Origin: a virus | Length of the DNA: 43,702 nt | Strand: one strand, 5' to 3' | IMG/VR virus record: IMGVR_UViG_3300033182_000812 | Span: 1-43,702 of that record | Shown: positions 7,246 to 15,458 of the stretch, in pieces | Layout of the letters: each line of letters opens with the position of its first letter | Position numbering within the stretch: position 1 is the stretch's first letter | Notes under the pieces: generated by a model | Databases searched by the model: none | What the model was told of the DNA's origin: nothing | What the model saw: only the letters and a program-made list of their open reading frames with translations | Translations under genes and position numbers: made by a program

Positions 7246-8604
7246 GTGCTTGATCAAAGAGACCAAGCACAGAAAACTAGAGATGCAACTCTACAACTTC
7301 AGAGAGATAAAGAATTAAGAAGAAGGCAAGAAGCAAAGGCGGAAATAGAATCAAGAAAAAGAAAAAGAGTTCTACAAACTGCTGCAGATAAAAAAGCATC
7401 AATCAAAAGAAGCATTGATAAAGCCAAAGGATCTTTACCTACTGATATTGAGACTGTTAGTAATGAAATGGGAACTGGTTCTGCATTGGCAGCATTTGGT
7501 TCTAATATTGGAAAGCAAGGAGTTGGAACTGCAAAACTTGCTACCAACTTAGCAAAGGCAGGTGTAAAAACTGTTGCTGCACTTCCATCGTTGGCAAAAG
7601 CAGCAAAGGTACAAAGAAAGCAAGATGTAGAATCGGGTGAGAAGAGAAAACTTGGTTCTAGATTAGGATTAAGAAGAAATGATGAATATAGTAGGCAGAA
7701 AAAACTAGAAAAATCAAGAGATAAAGTACAAAAAGAATTTGATAGTAAAGTAAGATCAAGAGCAAAAAATCAGAAAGCAATAAGAGATGCTAAGAAAAAA
7801 TCCATTCTTTCGAGAGCAAAATCTATTGCTGATTCTAGAAGAAATAGAGAATCTGCTGAAAGGAATACGGCAATTAAGAGAGGTATAAGAACCGCAGCAG
7901 TCTTGGGTGCAAGAGCAATTGGACCTTCATCAGTTTCTAGAACCGATCAAATGGTCTCTGGTGCAAAGAGAGGAATTCGTGCTGCTGCACTGAGAGGTGC
8001 GAGACGTATTGGATATCAGTCTGAAGAATTTATCTACGAGGTAGAAGACATGAAAAAGGATAAACTTGATAGAGTTATAGATATCATGCGTGGAAAAAAT
8101 AAAATTGAAGTGATGCCAAAGGAATCTAATGTTAGAGAATCAGTAAAGATTGAAGATGCAAACGGCAATCATTATGCAGAGTTTATTGATATTATTAAAC
8201 CAGAACCATTAAAAGCATCAAAGGGAATTGGAAGTGAAATTCTAGATGAAAAATGTTGGGTCGGTTATAAGCAAAAGGGTATGAAGAAAAAAGGTGATAG
8301 AATGGTTCCCAATTGTGTTAAAGAAGGACACTCAAACTGGAGACAAGAACTTGGAGAATCATCAGCCTGGACAAGAAAAGAAGGAAAAGCAAAATCTGGA
8401 GGACTCAACGAAAAAGGACGAAGGTCTTATGAAAAGGAGAATCCAGGATCAGACCTTAAAGCACCGAGCAAGAAGGTTGGAAATCCCAGGAGGGCATCCT
8501 TCTGCGCTAGAATGAAAGGAATGAAAAAGAAACTCACTTCCAAAAAGACTGCTAATGATCCCAATAGCAGAATCAATAAGTCCCTTAGAGCCTGGAATTG
8601 CTAA
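7246..8604 (+). CDS. C-terminal frame of a frameshifted Lys/Arg-rich late protein
   Basis: Counted from GTG 7246 the product is 452 aa, but the frame is open from 7096 and no ribosome-binding site supports 7246. It is probably the downstream part of the gene starting at 6935. Residues 1-290 are Arg/Lys/Ala-rich and helical. Then come a Cys/Trp segment (EKCWVGYKQKGMKKKG, VPNC) and a C-terminal domain with AWTRKEGKAKSGGLNEKGR and FCARMKGMKKKL...NSRINKSLRAWNC, a small phage domain seen in many large phages. It is late-expressed by position; a virion or packaged role is inferred. Confidence 0.6.
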   Translation: MLDQRDQAQKTRDATLQLQRDKELRRRQEAKAEIESRKRKRVLQTAADKKASIKRSIDKAKGSLPTDIETVSNEMGTGSALAAFGSNIGKQGVGTAKLATNLAKAGVKTVAALPSLAKAAKVQRKQDVESGEKRKLGSRLGLRRNDEYSRQKKLEKSRDKVQKEFDSKVRSRAKNQKAIRDAKKKSILSRAKSIADSRRNRESAERNTAIKRGIRTAAVLGARAIGPSSVSRTDQMVSGAKRGIRAAALRGARRIGYQSEEFIYEVEDMKKDKLDRVIDIMRGKNKIEVMPKESNVRESVKIEDANGNHYAEFIDIIKPEPLKASKGIGSEILDEKCWVGYKQKGMKKKGDRMVPNCVKEGHSNWRQELGESSAWTRKEGKAKSGGLNEKGRRSYEKENPGSDLKAPSKKVGNPRRASFCARMKGMKKKLTSKKTANDPNSRINKSLRAWNC

Positions 8605-8645
8605 TCATGAAATCATTCAAAGTTTGATTTATTGATTGTAGATAA

Positions 8646-8652
8646 CTAAATA
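8646..8652 (+). promoter_or_regulatory. Late promoter-like CTAAATA
   Basis: CTAAATA, the variant late box of marine T4-like phages, lies 26 bases ahead of the start at 8679. Confidence 0.5.
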
Positions 8653-8678
8653 AAGTTGCTTACTTTGAGGCTCATACA

Positions 8679-8882
8679 ATGCTTGCCTTTTTACTACCAC
8701 TTGCATCTAAGGTAATTTCCGATGCCGTCGCCAAGATTCCAGAAAACGAAGAACTCGGTGAGAAACTTATTGAGATCTGTCTTGTTATTCTTTCTAAAGC
8801 GGTTAAGTTAACCAAGACCGATATGGATGATCAACTTCTGGAAGTTGTAACCAAAGCAATTAAGACTAGAGAAGAAGGTTGA
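8679..8882 (+). CDS. Small late protein with hydrophobic N-terminus, 67 aa
   Basis: It starts MLAFLLPLASKVISDAVAKI, followed by a second hydrophobic helix (LIEICLVILSKAVKL) and an acidic/basic tail. A small membrane-active or structural protein is possible, since the two helices recall small holin-type proteins, but no specific family is recognised. A strong terminator follows at once. Confidence 0.6.
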   Translation: MLAFLLPLASKVISDAVAKIPENEELGEKLIEICLVILSKAVKLTKTDMDDQLLEVVTKAIKTREEG

Positions 8883-8887
8883 ATGGT

Positions 8888-8920
8888 AAAGGAGATCACA
8901 AAGTAAGGTCTCCTTTTTTT
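8888..8920 (+). terminator. Rho-independent terminator
   Basis: The stem AAAGGAGA (8888-8895) pairs with TCTCCTTT (8909-8916), followed by a run of T to 8920. A late promoter begins at the last T. Confidence 0.8.
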
Positions 8921-8927
8921 ATAAATA
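8920..8927 (+). promoter_or_regulatory. Late promoter TATAAATA, abutting a terminator
   Basis: TATAAATA uses the last T of the terminator tract. It serves the structural gene at 8964, which also has a good AGGAG ribosome-binding site. Confidence 0.7.
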
Positions 8928-8963
8928 TCAATATATAACAGGATTTTTAGAAGGAGAGTTAAC

Positions 8964-9503
8964 ATGTCTCTTTGGGGCAATACAGACTTAGTAACTAGCA
9001 CAGGAACTATTGCAATTGATTTTGCTAGCAAGACTGTAACTGGTTCTGGAACTACATTCACTGACCATGGAGTTTCTCAAGGGGACGTGATCAATGTTGG
9101 TGCTGGAGCAACTTACGGTTTCGCTGTAGTCAATGCAGTTGCAAGTAATGGTTCACTGACAATTTACAACACTGATTATTTCGTTTCGGGAATCACAACT
9201 GTTCCTGCAGGAACTACTTTTGCGATTTCGCAGGAACCACTCTATGCGATGGCAGATACTGCTTATGCGGCACCTGAAGTTCAAACTGGACTTTCAACCA
9301 ACCCTGTAACTCGTGTAATCTATGGTGTTGATCACCTGGAAGTTGGAGTTGCAGCAACTACCGCATACGCAGTTGGTCACTCTGGTTGGGTTGGCATTAC
9401 TTCATATGTTGATCAGCATGGAAACCTGAGAGTCAAGCATGAAGTATTAGTTGCTGGTGGAATTAGCACAACTGCTGATAACACTGCTGAAGGATTAATT
9501 TGA
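8964..9503 (+). CDS. Probable virion structural protein, 179 aa
   Basis: AAGGAGAG just upstream supports ATG 8964. The protein is rich in Gly/Thr/Ala/Val/Ser with few charges, typical of beta-rich phage surface or tail proteins. It contains short repeated patterns such as TGSGTTFTDHG and the tail VLVAGGISTTADNTA. No enzyme motif or signal peptide is visible. It has its own late promoter directly behind a terminator, which fits strong late expression. The structural role comes from composition and control, not from a recognised family. Confidence 0.65.
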   Translation: MSLWGNTDLVTSTGTIAIDFASKTVTGSGTTFTDHGVSQGDVINVGAGATYGFAVVNAVASNGSLTIYNTDYFVSGITTVPAGTTFAISQEPLYAMADTAYAAPEVQTGLSTNPVTRVIYGVDHLEVGVAATTAYAVGHSGWVGITSYVDQHGNLRVKHEVLVAGGISTTADNTAEGLI

Positions 9504-9521
9504 TAATTGTTTTAATATGAT

Positions 9522-9893
9522 ATGAGATTTGATGAATTAAACGAATCTAATTATATAATGTTTGCTATTAAACATTATGAAAATCCTCAAGCGGTAACGC
9601 AAGAGGATTTTTATGATGACATGAAAAGATTCAAGTGGATTAAAAGACTTCTGAATAAGTACAAAAATACAGGTGAACTTAATGTTCACCTTTTATTAAA
9701 TCATTTTATAATTTTATACAATGTATTTGGGGAAGCAACAACTCCTCTTTTATTTTATAAAATTGATAGAGAACTCTGGAGTATTTTAAAAACTTTTATT
9801 GTATATCTTGAGAGACTTCCAGAGTATCCTGTTTCTAAATTGCATGATATTTCTGTTGATGAAAAGTGTTTAGGTATACTTAACGACTTATGA
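9522..9893 (+). CDS. Conserved hypothetical phage protein, 123 aa
   Basis: A soluble, Leu/Phe/Tyr-rich helical protein beginning MRFDELNESNYIMFAIKHY. The central LLNHFIILYNVFGEATTPLLFYKI and the spacing of aromatic residues match a small conserved protein common in T4-like marine phages. Its function is not known to me. It overlaps the next gene by ATGA (9890-9893). Confidence 0.65.
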   Translation: MRFDELNESNYIMFAIKHYENPQAVTQEDFYDDMKRFKWIKRLLNKYKNTGELNVHLLLNHFIILYNVFGEATTPLLFYKIDRELWSILKTFIVYLERLPEYPVSKLHDISVDEKCLGILNDL

Positions 9894-10102
9894 CTGATCC
9901 CAGACTTCAAAAAGTTATTGATCTCATTCATAATTTGAATGAAGAAATGGTTGCTAATGCTCCTGGTGCTAGTGGGGGTTTTAGTCAAAGTTCTCCTGCA
10001 GCAGGCCCAACTGCTGGTCTGGATCATGTCATGGGTAAGATAAGAAGAAGAAAAAAGATAATCGGATTGGGAAAAGGATCTAGAAAGCGTTGGACTAAGT
10101 AA
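9890..10102 (+). CDS. Small hypothetical phage protein with basic tail, 70 aa
   Basis: It starts in the ATGA overlap. An acidic helix (1-24) is followed by a Gly/Ser/Pro/Ala linker and a strongly basic C-terminus (KIRRRKKIIGLGKGSRKRW), a layout suggesting nucleic-acid or head interaction. The function is unknown. Confidence 0.6.
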   Translation: MTDPRLQKVIDLIHNLNEEMVANAPGASGGFSQSSPAAGPTAGLDHVMGKIRRRKKIIGLGKGSRKRWTK

Positions 10103-10103
10103 A

Positions 10104-10520
10104 ATGTTTAACCAGGGTTCAAAGGTGGCGGTTCTTGAATCTAAACTGGATATCTACGAAGATCTCTCACGAGAAATGCTTACCAAACTGGAAGCAGCAG
10201 TAGAAAAAATATCAGAAGGTAACAACCGCATTGCACAAATTCTCACTAAGCACGATGAGAGAATTGAGCAAAGCATGAAGACCGATGCTCTCATCATCAA
10301 AATGATTGATGAACTCAAAGCAGAGAGTGAAAAGGACCATAAGATTATTCATGATAGAATTGATAGAATACAAGTAGAGATAAAAGCATTCTCAAAGTTT
10401 CGTTGGCAAGTCGGTGGAGTGCTAGTTGTGGCAGCACTCATCATTGGTGCAGGTAGCAGATTGGCACCATTGTTCTTGACACCCACCCCTCAGCAGGTTA
10501 TAATAGAAAGAGACAAGTAG
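10104..10520 (+). CDS. Coiled-coil protein with C-terminal membrane segment, 138 aa
   Basis: Residues 5-100 form heptad-rich coiled coil (LESKLDIYEDLSREML, MIDELKAESEKDHKIIHDRI). One transmembrane helix follows at about 106-120 (VGGVLVVAALIIGAG), then a short Pro-rich tail. It is probably a tail-anchored membrane protein with the coiled coil on one face. Phage proteins of this plan occur next to lysis or replication genes; here primase follows eight bases later. The function is not assigned. Confidence 0.65.
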   Translation: MFNQGSKVAVLESKLDIYEDLSREMLTKLEAAVEKISEGNNRIAQILTKHDERIEQSMKTDALIIKMIDELKAESEKDHKIIHDRIDRIQVEIKAFSKFRWQVGGVLVVAALIIGAGSRLAPLFLTPTPQQVIIERDK

Positions 10521-10528
10521 TCCTTGGA

Positions 10529-11518
10529 ATGAGTTTCGTTGATTCAAAGTATATCGGACTGATCTCAGTTCGGTTGCAGAAGTTTAGTAAGAAAAAAGAA
10601 GGACTCTATACGTTCAGGTGTCCTTATTGTGGCGACTCGGAAAGGAACAAGAATAAGACTAGAGGATACATCTACAAGTATAAGAACGATCACAACTTCA
10701 AGTGTCATAACTGTGGTGTGTCTAGGAGTTTTACCAACTTCTTAAAGGACCAGGATTCTCTTCTCCATGATCAGTATGTAATGGAGAGATACAAATCTGG
10801 ATTGACTGGACTGAGTACTAATACACCAAACCCATCATTTCCATCAAGTAAACCAGTATTTGCTAAAAAAGACTTTGATCTCCCAAGAATCACAGAACTA
10901 AATAATTCGCACCCAGCGAAAGTTTATCTAAAAAATAGACAGATTCCAGAAAAACGCTTGCGGGAATTTTATTTCTGCGAAGAGTTTAAAAAATGGACCA
11001 ATCAACAAAAGCATACATTTGATAATACAGATAACGATGAACCCAGGATTATCATTCCACTGAAAGATAAGAATGGGATATTTGGTTTCCAGGGAAGAAC
11101 CTTAAACCCAAAGTCCAAACTGAGATACATAACTGTTATGTTGGATGATGACAAACCAAAAATCTATGGCTTAGATAAAATTGATGACAATGAAACAATC
11201 TACGTCACAGAAGGACCATTTGACTCCACCTTCATTAGGAACTCTATTGCTATGTGTGGTAGCGATGTTAACCTCAGCAGTGACAATCATCGCTATGTAT
11301 TCGTCTTTGACAATGAACCAAGAAACAAACAAATCGTTGATAGAATTGAAAAGACAATACAAAAGGGACATCAAGTAGTCATATGGAAAAACGATATCCT
11401 AGAGAAAGATCTCAATGATATGGTTCTTGCTGGACTAGACGTACAAGATGTGGTAGAATGCAATACCTACCATGGATTAGAAGCAAAAGTAAAATTTATC
11501 GGATGGAAAAGAGTATGA
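10529..11518 (+). CDS. 61: DNA primase, T4 gp61 type
   Basis: A 329-aa protein, close in length to T4 gp61. An N-terminal zinc-binding domain has C31-P-Y-C34 and C59-H-N-C62. A Toprim-like catalytic part has VTEGPFDSTF (about 225-234) and VFVFDNEPRNK, whose acidic residues coordinate metal. By family it makes RNA primers at the fork together with the gp41 helicase. It overlaps nrdA by ATGA (11515-11518), linking DNA replication and precursor supply in one transcript. Confidence 0.9.
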   Translation: MSFVDSKYIGLISVRLQKFSKKKEGLYTFRCPYCGDSERNKNKTRGYIYKYKNDHNFKCHNCGVSRSFTNFLKDQDSLLHDQYVMERYKSGLTGLSTNTPNPSFPSSKPVFAKKDFDLPRITELNNSHPAKVYLKNRQIPEKRLREFYFCEEFKKWTNQQKHTFDNTDNDEPRIIIPLKDKNGIFGFQGRTLNPKSKLRYITVMLDDDKPKIYGLDKIDDNETIYVTEGPFDSTFIRNSIAMCGSDVNLSSDNHRYVFVFDNEPRNKQIVDRIEKTIQKGHQVVIWKNDILEKDLNDMVLAGLDVQDVVECNTYHGLEAKVKFIGWKRV

Positions 11519-13818
11519 CCAACGGGACTAAAGTTCTAAAACGAAGTGGCAATACAGAGGTGTTGGATCTGGATAAGATCCATAAAATGGTAGAAAGTGC
11601 ATGTGAGAATCTTGCAGGTGTGTCTGCATCGCAAGTTGAGATGCAGTCGGGTATTCAATTTTATAATGGTATTACTACCCAAGAAATCCAAGAGATTCTT
11701 GTAAGATCTGCTTCTGATCTAATTAATCTTGAGTCTCCAAACTATCAGTATGTTGCTGCACGACTTCTGTTGTTTGGTCTCTACAAGCAAGTCTTTGGTC
11801 CTTCCTGGAACCAAGGATTTCCAAATATTTTAGCCCACCTTATTGGGGGCGCAAATAAAAACATTTATGATAAATCACTCTCATTTAAATACTCTACAGA
11901 AGAGTGGAACAAAATTGATAGTTGGATTGATCATGATCGTGACATGCTGTTCACTTATGCGGGTCTACGTCAAGTCGTTGATAAGTACCTCGTGCAAGAT
12001 AGAAGCAGTGGTGAACTCTATGAAACTCCACAGTATATGTACATGTTAATCTCTGCAACGATGTTTGCGGAGTATCCAAAAGAGACTAGACTGGACTACG
12101 TTCGTAGGTACTACAATGCAATCTCAAAGCACAAAATCAACATTCCCACACCTATCATGGCGGGAGTGCGAACTCCACTTAGACAATTCGCTAGCTGTGT
12201 TCTTGTTGATGTTGATGACACCCTCGATAGTATCTTTAGTAGCGATATGGCTATTGGCAGATACGTTGCACAAAGGGCGGGCATCGGTATCAACGCAGGT
12301 CGCATCCGTGGCATCAACAGTAGGATCAGAGGTGGAGAAGTTCAGCACACGGGTGTTGTACCGTTCCTCAAAAAGTTTGAGTCAACTGTCCGATGCTGTA
12401 CACAGAATGGCATCCGAGGTGGATCAGCGACAGTACACTTCCCAATCTGGCACCAAGAGATAGAAGATATTATCGTTCTGAAGAATAACAAAGGAACTGA
12501 GGATAACCGTGTCCGTAAACTTGATTACTCAATTCAAATCTCCAAACTTTTCTACGAGAGATTCATCACCAATGGGACCATTAGTCTCTTTAGTCCTCAC
12601 GATGTTCCTGGGCTTTATGACGCTTTCGGTACTCCTGAGTTTGATGAGTTATATGGAAAGTACGAAGCAGACACGTCGGTCCCTAGAAAAACCATTGGTG
12701 CTCAAGAACTGATTCTTGATCTCCTTAAGGAACGTGCTGAGACTGGTCGTGTTTATCTGATGAACATTGACCACTGCAACTCTCATTCTTCATTCAAGGA
12801 TAAGGTTGAGATGAGTAACCTGTGTCAGGAAATTACTCTGCCAACCACCCCACTTCAGCACATTGATGATCCCAATGGTGAGATTGCACTTTGCATTCTG
12901 AGTGCTATCAATATCGGTAAGATTCGTGATGCTGATGACCTGGAAGAACTCTGTGATCTGTCCGTTCGTGCGCTTGACGAATTGATTGATTACCAGGACT
13001 ATCCTATCATTGCTGCTGAAGTTGGGACCAAGAATCGTCGTTCCCTTGGAATCGGTTATATTGGTCTTGCACACTACCTTGCCAAACTTGGGTTCAAGTA
13101 TGACTCCCAAGAGGCGTGGGACGCCGTTCACAAACTCTCTGAGGCGTTCCAGTACTACCTTCTGAAGTCCTCTAACAAACTTGCAGAAGAGAAGGGTGCA
13201 TGTGGGTATTTTGATCGTACCAAATATTCCTCAGGTATTCTTCCTATTGACACCTATAAGTCTGATGTAGACGAAATCTCTAATCCAGGATACCACTATG
13301 ACTGGGAAGCACTACGCCGAGATATTATGGACAAGGGTTTACGGCACTCCACCTTGTCTGCTCAGATGCCATCAGAGAGCAGTTCCGTTGTGTCAAATGC
13401 CACAAACGGAATTGAGCCGCCTAGAGGGTATCTGTCCATTAAAAAATCTAAAAAAGGACCACTCACGCAAATCGTTCCAGGGTATCAATATCTCAAGAAC
13501 AACTATACGCTTCTGTGGGATATGCGTGATAACACTGGTTATATTAATATTGTTGCTGTGATGCAGAAGTTCTTTGACCAAGCAATCAGCGGTAACTGGT
13601 CTTATAACCCAACGAATTACCCTGATAATGAAGTCCCAACCTCTGTCATGGCACAAGACTTCTTAAAGACTTACAAGTACGGTTGGAAGACCTCTTACTA
13701 TCAGAATACATATGATATCAAGTCTGACGAAAATCTAGAAGAATCAAATTCAATAGATAATCTTGTAAGCGACCTTCTTCAAGCGGAAGAAGAAGACTGT
13801 GAAAGTTGCAAAATTTAA
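11515..13818 (+). CDS. nrdA: Ribonucleoside-diphosphate reductase, large subunit (class Ia)
   Basis: The in-frame start at 11458 lies inside the primase gene; ATG 11515 in the ATGA overlap gives 767 aa, near the usual length. An N-terminal ATP-cone-like region (KVLKRSGNTEVLDLDKI) is followed by the catalytic barrel with SNLCQEITLP (the N-x-C-x-E active-site motif). The C-terminal CESCKI supplies the redox Cys pair that regenerates the active site. It reduces ribonucleoside diphosphates to deoxy forms and works with NrdB, the next gene. Confidence 0.95.
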   Translation: MTNGTKVLKRSGNTEVLDLDKIHKMVESACENLAGVSASQVEMQSGIQFYNGITTQEIQEILVRSASDLINLESPNYQYVAARLLLFGLYKQVFGPSWNQGFPNILAHLIGGANKNIYDKSLSFKYSTEEWNKIDSWIDHDRDMLFTYAGLRQVVDKYLVQDRSSGELYETPQYMYMLISATMFAEYPKETRLDYVRRYYNAISKHKINIPTPIMAGVRTPLRQFASCVLVDVDDTLDSIFSSDMAIGRYVAQRAGIGINAGRIRGINSRIRGGEVQHTGVVPFLKKFESTVRCCTQNGIRGGSATVHFPIWHQEIEDIIVLKNNKGTEDNRVRKLDYSIQISKLFYERFITNGTISLFSPHDVPGLYDAFGTPEFDELYGKYEADTSVPRKTIGAQELILDLLKERAETGRVYLMNIDHCNSHSSFKDKVEMSNLCQEITLPTTPLQHIDDPNGEIALCILSAINIGKIRDADDLEELCDLSVRALDELIDYQDYPIIAAEVGTKNRRSLGIGYIGLAHYLAKLGFKYDSQEAWDAVHKLSEAFQYYLLKSSNKLAEEKGACGYFDRTKYSSGILPIDTYKSDVDEISNPGYHYDWEALRRDIMDKGLRHSTLSAQMPSESSSVVSNATNGIEPPRGYLSIKKSKKGPLTQIVPGYQYLKNNYTLLWDMRDNTGYINIVAVMQKFFDQAISGNWSYNPTNYPDNEVPTSVMAQDFLKTYKYGWKTSYYQNTYDIKSDENLEESNSIDNLVSDLLQAEEEDCESCKI

Positions 13819-13856
13819 TTATGAAAGAGTACGATTTTAAAACTAAGGAGAAGCAC

Positions 13857-14996
13857 ATGAAGGGGATGACTGTCTTTAATGCTGATAAGGTGAACACCAA
13901 AAAGCAACCAATGTTCTTCGGTAAACCTCTAGGCATTCAGAGATATGATTTCTACAAGTATCCTATTTTTGATAGACTGACTCAACAACAACTTGGATAT
14001 TTCTGGAGACCTGAGGAGGTCTCCCTCCAAAAGGATCGTTCGGATTACGCACACCTCCGCCCCGAGCAGAAGCACATCTTTACCAGCAATCTGAAGTATC
14101 AGATTTTGCTGGATTCTGTTCAGGGTCGTGGTCCTGGTATGGCATTCATTCCATACTGCTCACTTCCTGAACTGGAAGCGTGCATGGAGGTCTGGGGGTT
14201 CATGGAGATGATCCATAGTCGCTCCTATACCTACATCATCAAGAACGTCTATCCAGACGCCTCTGAGGTCTTTGATACTATCTTGGACAACCAGAAGATT
14301 ATTGACAGAGCCAAGAGCGTCACAGAGGCATATGATGAATTCATCAATGCCGCCCAGCAATGGAGTTCTGGTAACCAGTGGGAGCATGTGCTTGAGCAAG
14401 TCCCCGCCGCTAAGGAAGAGCGTATTGAACTGAAGCGTAAACTCTATCGTGCAATCATGAACGTGAATATCCTTGAGGGTATTCGTTTCTATGTTTCATT
14501 CGCCTGCTCGTTTGCATTTGGTGAACTGAAACTGATGGAAGGATCTGCAAAGATCATTTCGTTGATTGCTCGTGATGAGAACCAGCACCTTGTCCTGACT
14601 CAGAACATTATCAACAAGTGGAGAGAGGGTGATGATCCAGAGATGCTGGAGATCATCAAGGAAGAGGAAGAGAATGTATATGAGATGTTTAGGAATACTG
14701 TAGACCAAGAGAAGGATTGGGCAGAGTATCTGTTCAAAGACGGATCTATGATTGGTCTGAATGATAAATTACTGCACCAGTACGTTGAGTGGATTGCCAA
14801 TAGACGTATGAAGTCTATTGGCATGAAACCAATGTATGACATTGCAGCAAAGAATAATCCTCTGCCATGGACTGAACACTGGATCTCCTCTAAGGGTCTT
14901 CAGGTTGCTCCTCAAGAGACAGAGGTTGAGTCCTACATTGTCGGGGGTATTAAGCAAGATGTCACAAAAGACACATTCTCAGGATTCCAACTGTAA
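13857..14996 (+). CDS. nrdB: Ribonucleoside-diphosphate reductase, small subunit (class Ia)
   Basis: AAGGAG at 13845-13850 favours ATG 13857 (380 aa); the frame is open farther up and ATG 13821 is possible. Di-iron ligand motifs are LPELEACMEVWGFMEMIH and RDENQH. The radical tyrosine lies in HSRSYTYI, as in other class Ia enzymes. It generates the tyrosyl radical used by NrdA. Genes for primase, NrdA and NrdB are consecutive. The C-terminal tail (KDTFSGFQL) is the usual interaction end for the large subunit. Confidence 0.95.
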   Translation: MKGMTVFNADKVNTKKQPMFFGKPLGIQRYDFYKYPIFDRLTQQQLGYFWRPEEVSLQKDRSDYAHLRPEQKHIFTSNLKYQILLDSVQGRGPGMAFIPYCSLPELEACMEVWGFMEMIHSRSYTYIIKNVYPDASEVFDTILDNQKIIDRAKSVTEAYDEFINAAQQWSSGNQWEHVLEQVPAAKEERIELKRKLYRAIMNVNILEGIRFYVSFACSFAFGELKLMEGSAKIISLIARDENQHLVLTQNIINKWREGDDPEMLEIIKEEEENVYEMFRNTVDQEKDWAEYLFKDGSMIGLNDKLLHQYVEWIANRRMKSIGMKPMYDIAAKNNPLPWTEHWISSKGLQVAPQETEVESYIVGGIKQDVTKDTFSGFQL

Positions 14997-15144
14997 GGGT
15001 AATTGTAAATGCAATTGCATTACAGTTGAAGAGTCATTGCAGATGTACAGAGATGCTGCAGAAGCAGACGACTATTTCTTCGGGGACTATAATTACTCTG
15101 AAGAGTGGTTAAACAATATTAAAGAAGATTCTGAAGGGGAGTAA
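14959..15144 (+). CDS. Cys-rich microprotein overlapping the nrdB end, 61 aa
   Basis: The frame is open farther upstream, but ATG 14959 (MSQKTHSQDSNCKGNCKCNC) lies inside the 3' end of nrdB and fits coupled translation. Four Cys in C-x3-C-x-C-x-C spacing near residues 12-20 could bind a metal or act in redox. The rest is acidic and Tyr-rich. A glutaredoxin would be expected beside class Ia reductase, but this lacks a CPYC-type motif. The function is unknown. Confidence 0.55.
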   Translation: MSQKTHSQDSNCKGNCKCNCITVEESLQMYRDAAEADDYFFGDYNYSEEWLNNIKEDSEGE

Positions 15145-15160
15145 TATCCCCTTCTTTTTT
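15133..15160 (+). terminator. Rho-independent terminator after nrdB region
   Basis: The stem GAAGGGGA/TCCCCTTC (15133-15140 with 15147-15154) has a 6-base loop and a T6 tract. It ends the primase-nrdA-nrdB transcript. Confidence 0.8.
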
Positions 15161-15167
15161 ATAAATA
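15160..15167 (+). promoter_or_regulatory. Late promoter TATAAATA, abutting a terminator
   Basis: TATAAATA begins at the last T of the terminator tract, 18 bases before the start at 15186. Confidence 0.65.
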
Positions 15168-15185
15168 ACTAAAAATCCATTCAAA

Positions 15186-15365
15186 ATGGCATATCATATC
15201 TCAAAAGAACAAAACGTCTTAGGCACCACCCGTACCATTTACTTTAAGGGTGACAACTCCTGGACTACAGAGTATGCTGACAGAAAAAGATACACCAATA
15301 AGACCACTGCCAATGGGGATGTCTATTCCTTTGGTGGCAGTGCTGGTACTGTTGTAACTGAATAA
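15186..15365 (+). CDS. Small late hypothetical protein, 59 aa
   Basis: ATG 15186 to TAA 15363-15365. The protein begins MAYHISKEQNVLGTTRTIYF and is rich in Thr/Gly/Tyr/Asn, probably beta-structured, with no Cys. It sits alone between a late promoter and a terminator, so it is a monocistronic late unit, perhaps a minor virion component. The family is not recognised. Confidence 0.6.
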   Translation: MAYHISKEQNVLGTTRTIYFKGDNSWTTEYADRKRYTNKTTANGDVYSFGGSAGTVVTE

Positions 15366-15390
15366 TCTATCTTACAATCTATCAATTTAT

Positions 15391-15418
15391 GAAGGGGCTT
15401 GACACCCCTTCTTTTTTT
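15391..15418 (+). terminator. Terminator hairpin containing a -35 box
   Basis: The stem GAAGGGG/CCCCTTC has loop CTTGACA and then T7. TTGACA in the loop is the -35 element of a promoter whose -10 box follows the T tract. Confidence 0.85.
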
Positions 15419-15427
15419 GTGTAGAAT
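15399..15427 (+). promoter_or_regulatory. Early promoter nested in a terminator
   Basis: TTGACA (15399-15404), 17 bases, TAGAAT (15422-15427). It points into the 3' end of the oppositely oriented GIY-YIG gene, so its transcript is antisense to that gene unless it reaches the + strand genes beyond 16.2 kb. Confidence 0.7.
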
Positions 15428-15458
15428 AACTCTGTCAGGGTTCATTGGAATGTCTTAG

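Noticed and set aside
11458-11514. NrdA start at 11458
   Set aside because: It overlaps the primase C-terminus; ATG 11515 in the ATGA junction matches the family N-terminus.
12065-12463. 132-aa + strand frame inside nrdA
   Set aside because: It lies in the middle of a fully conserved catalytic gene and has no family pattern.
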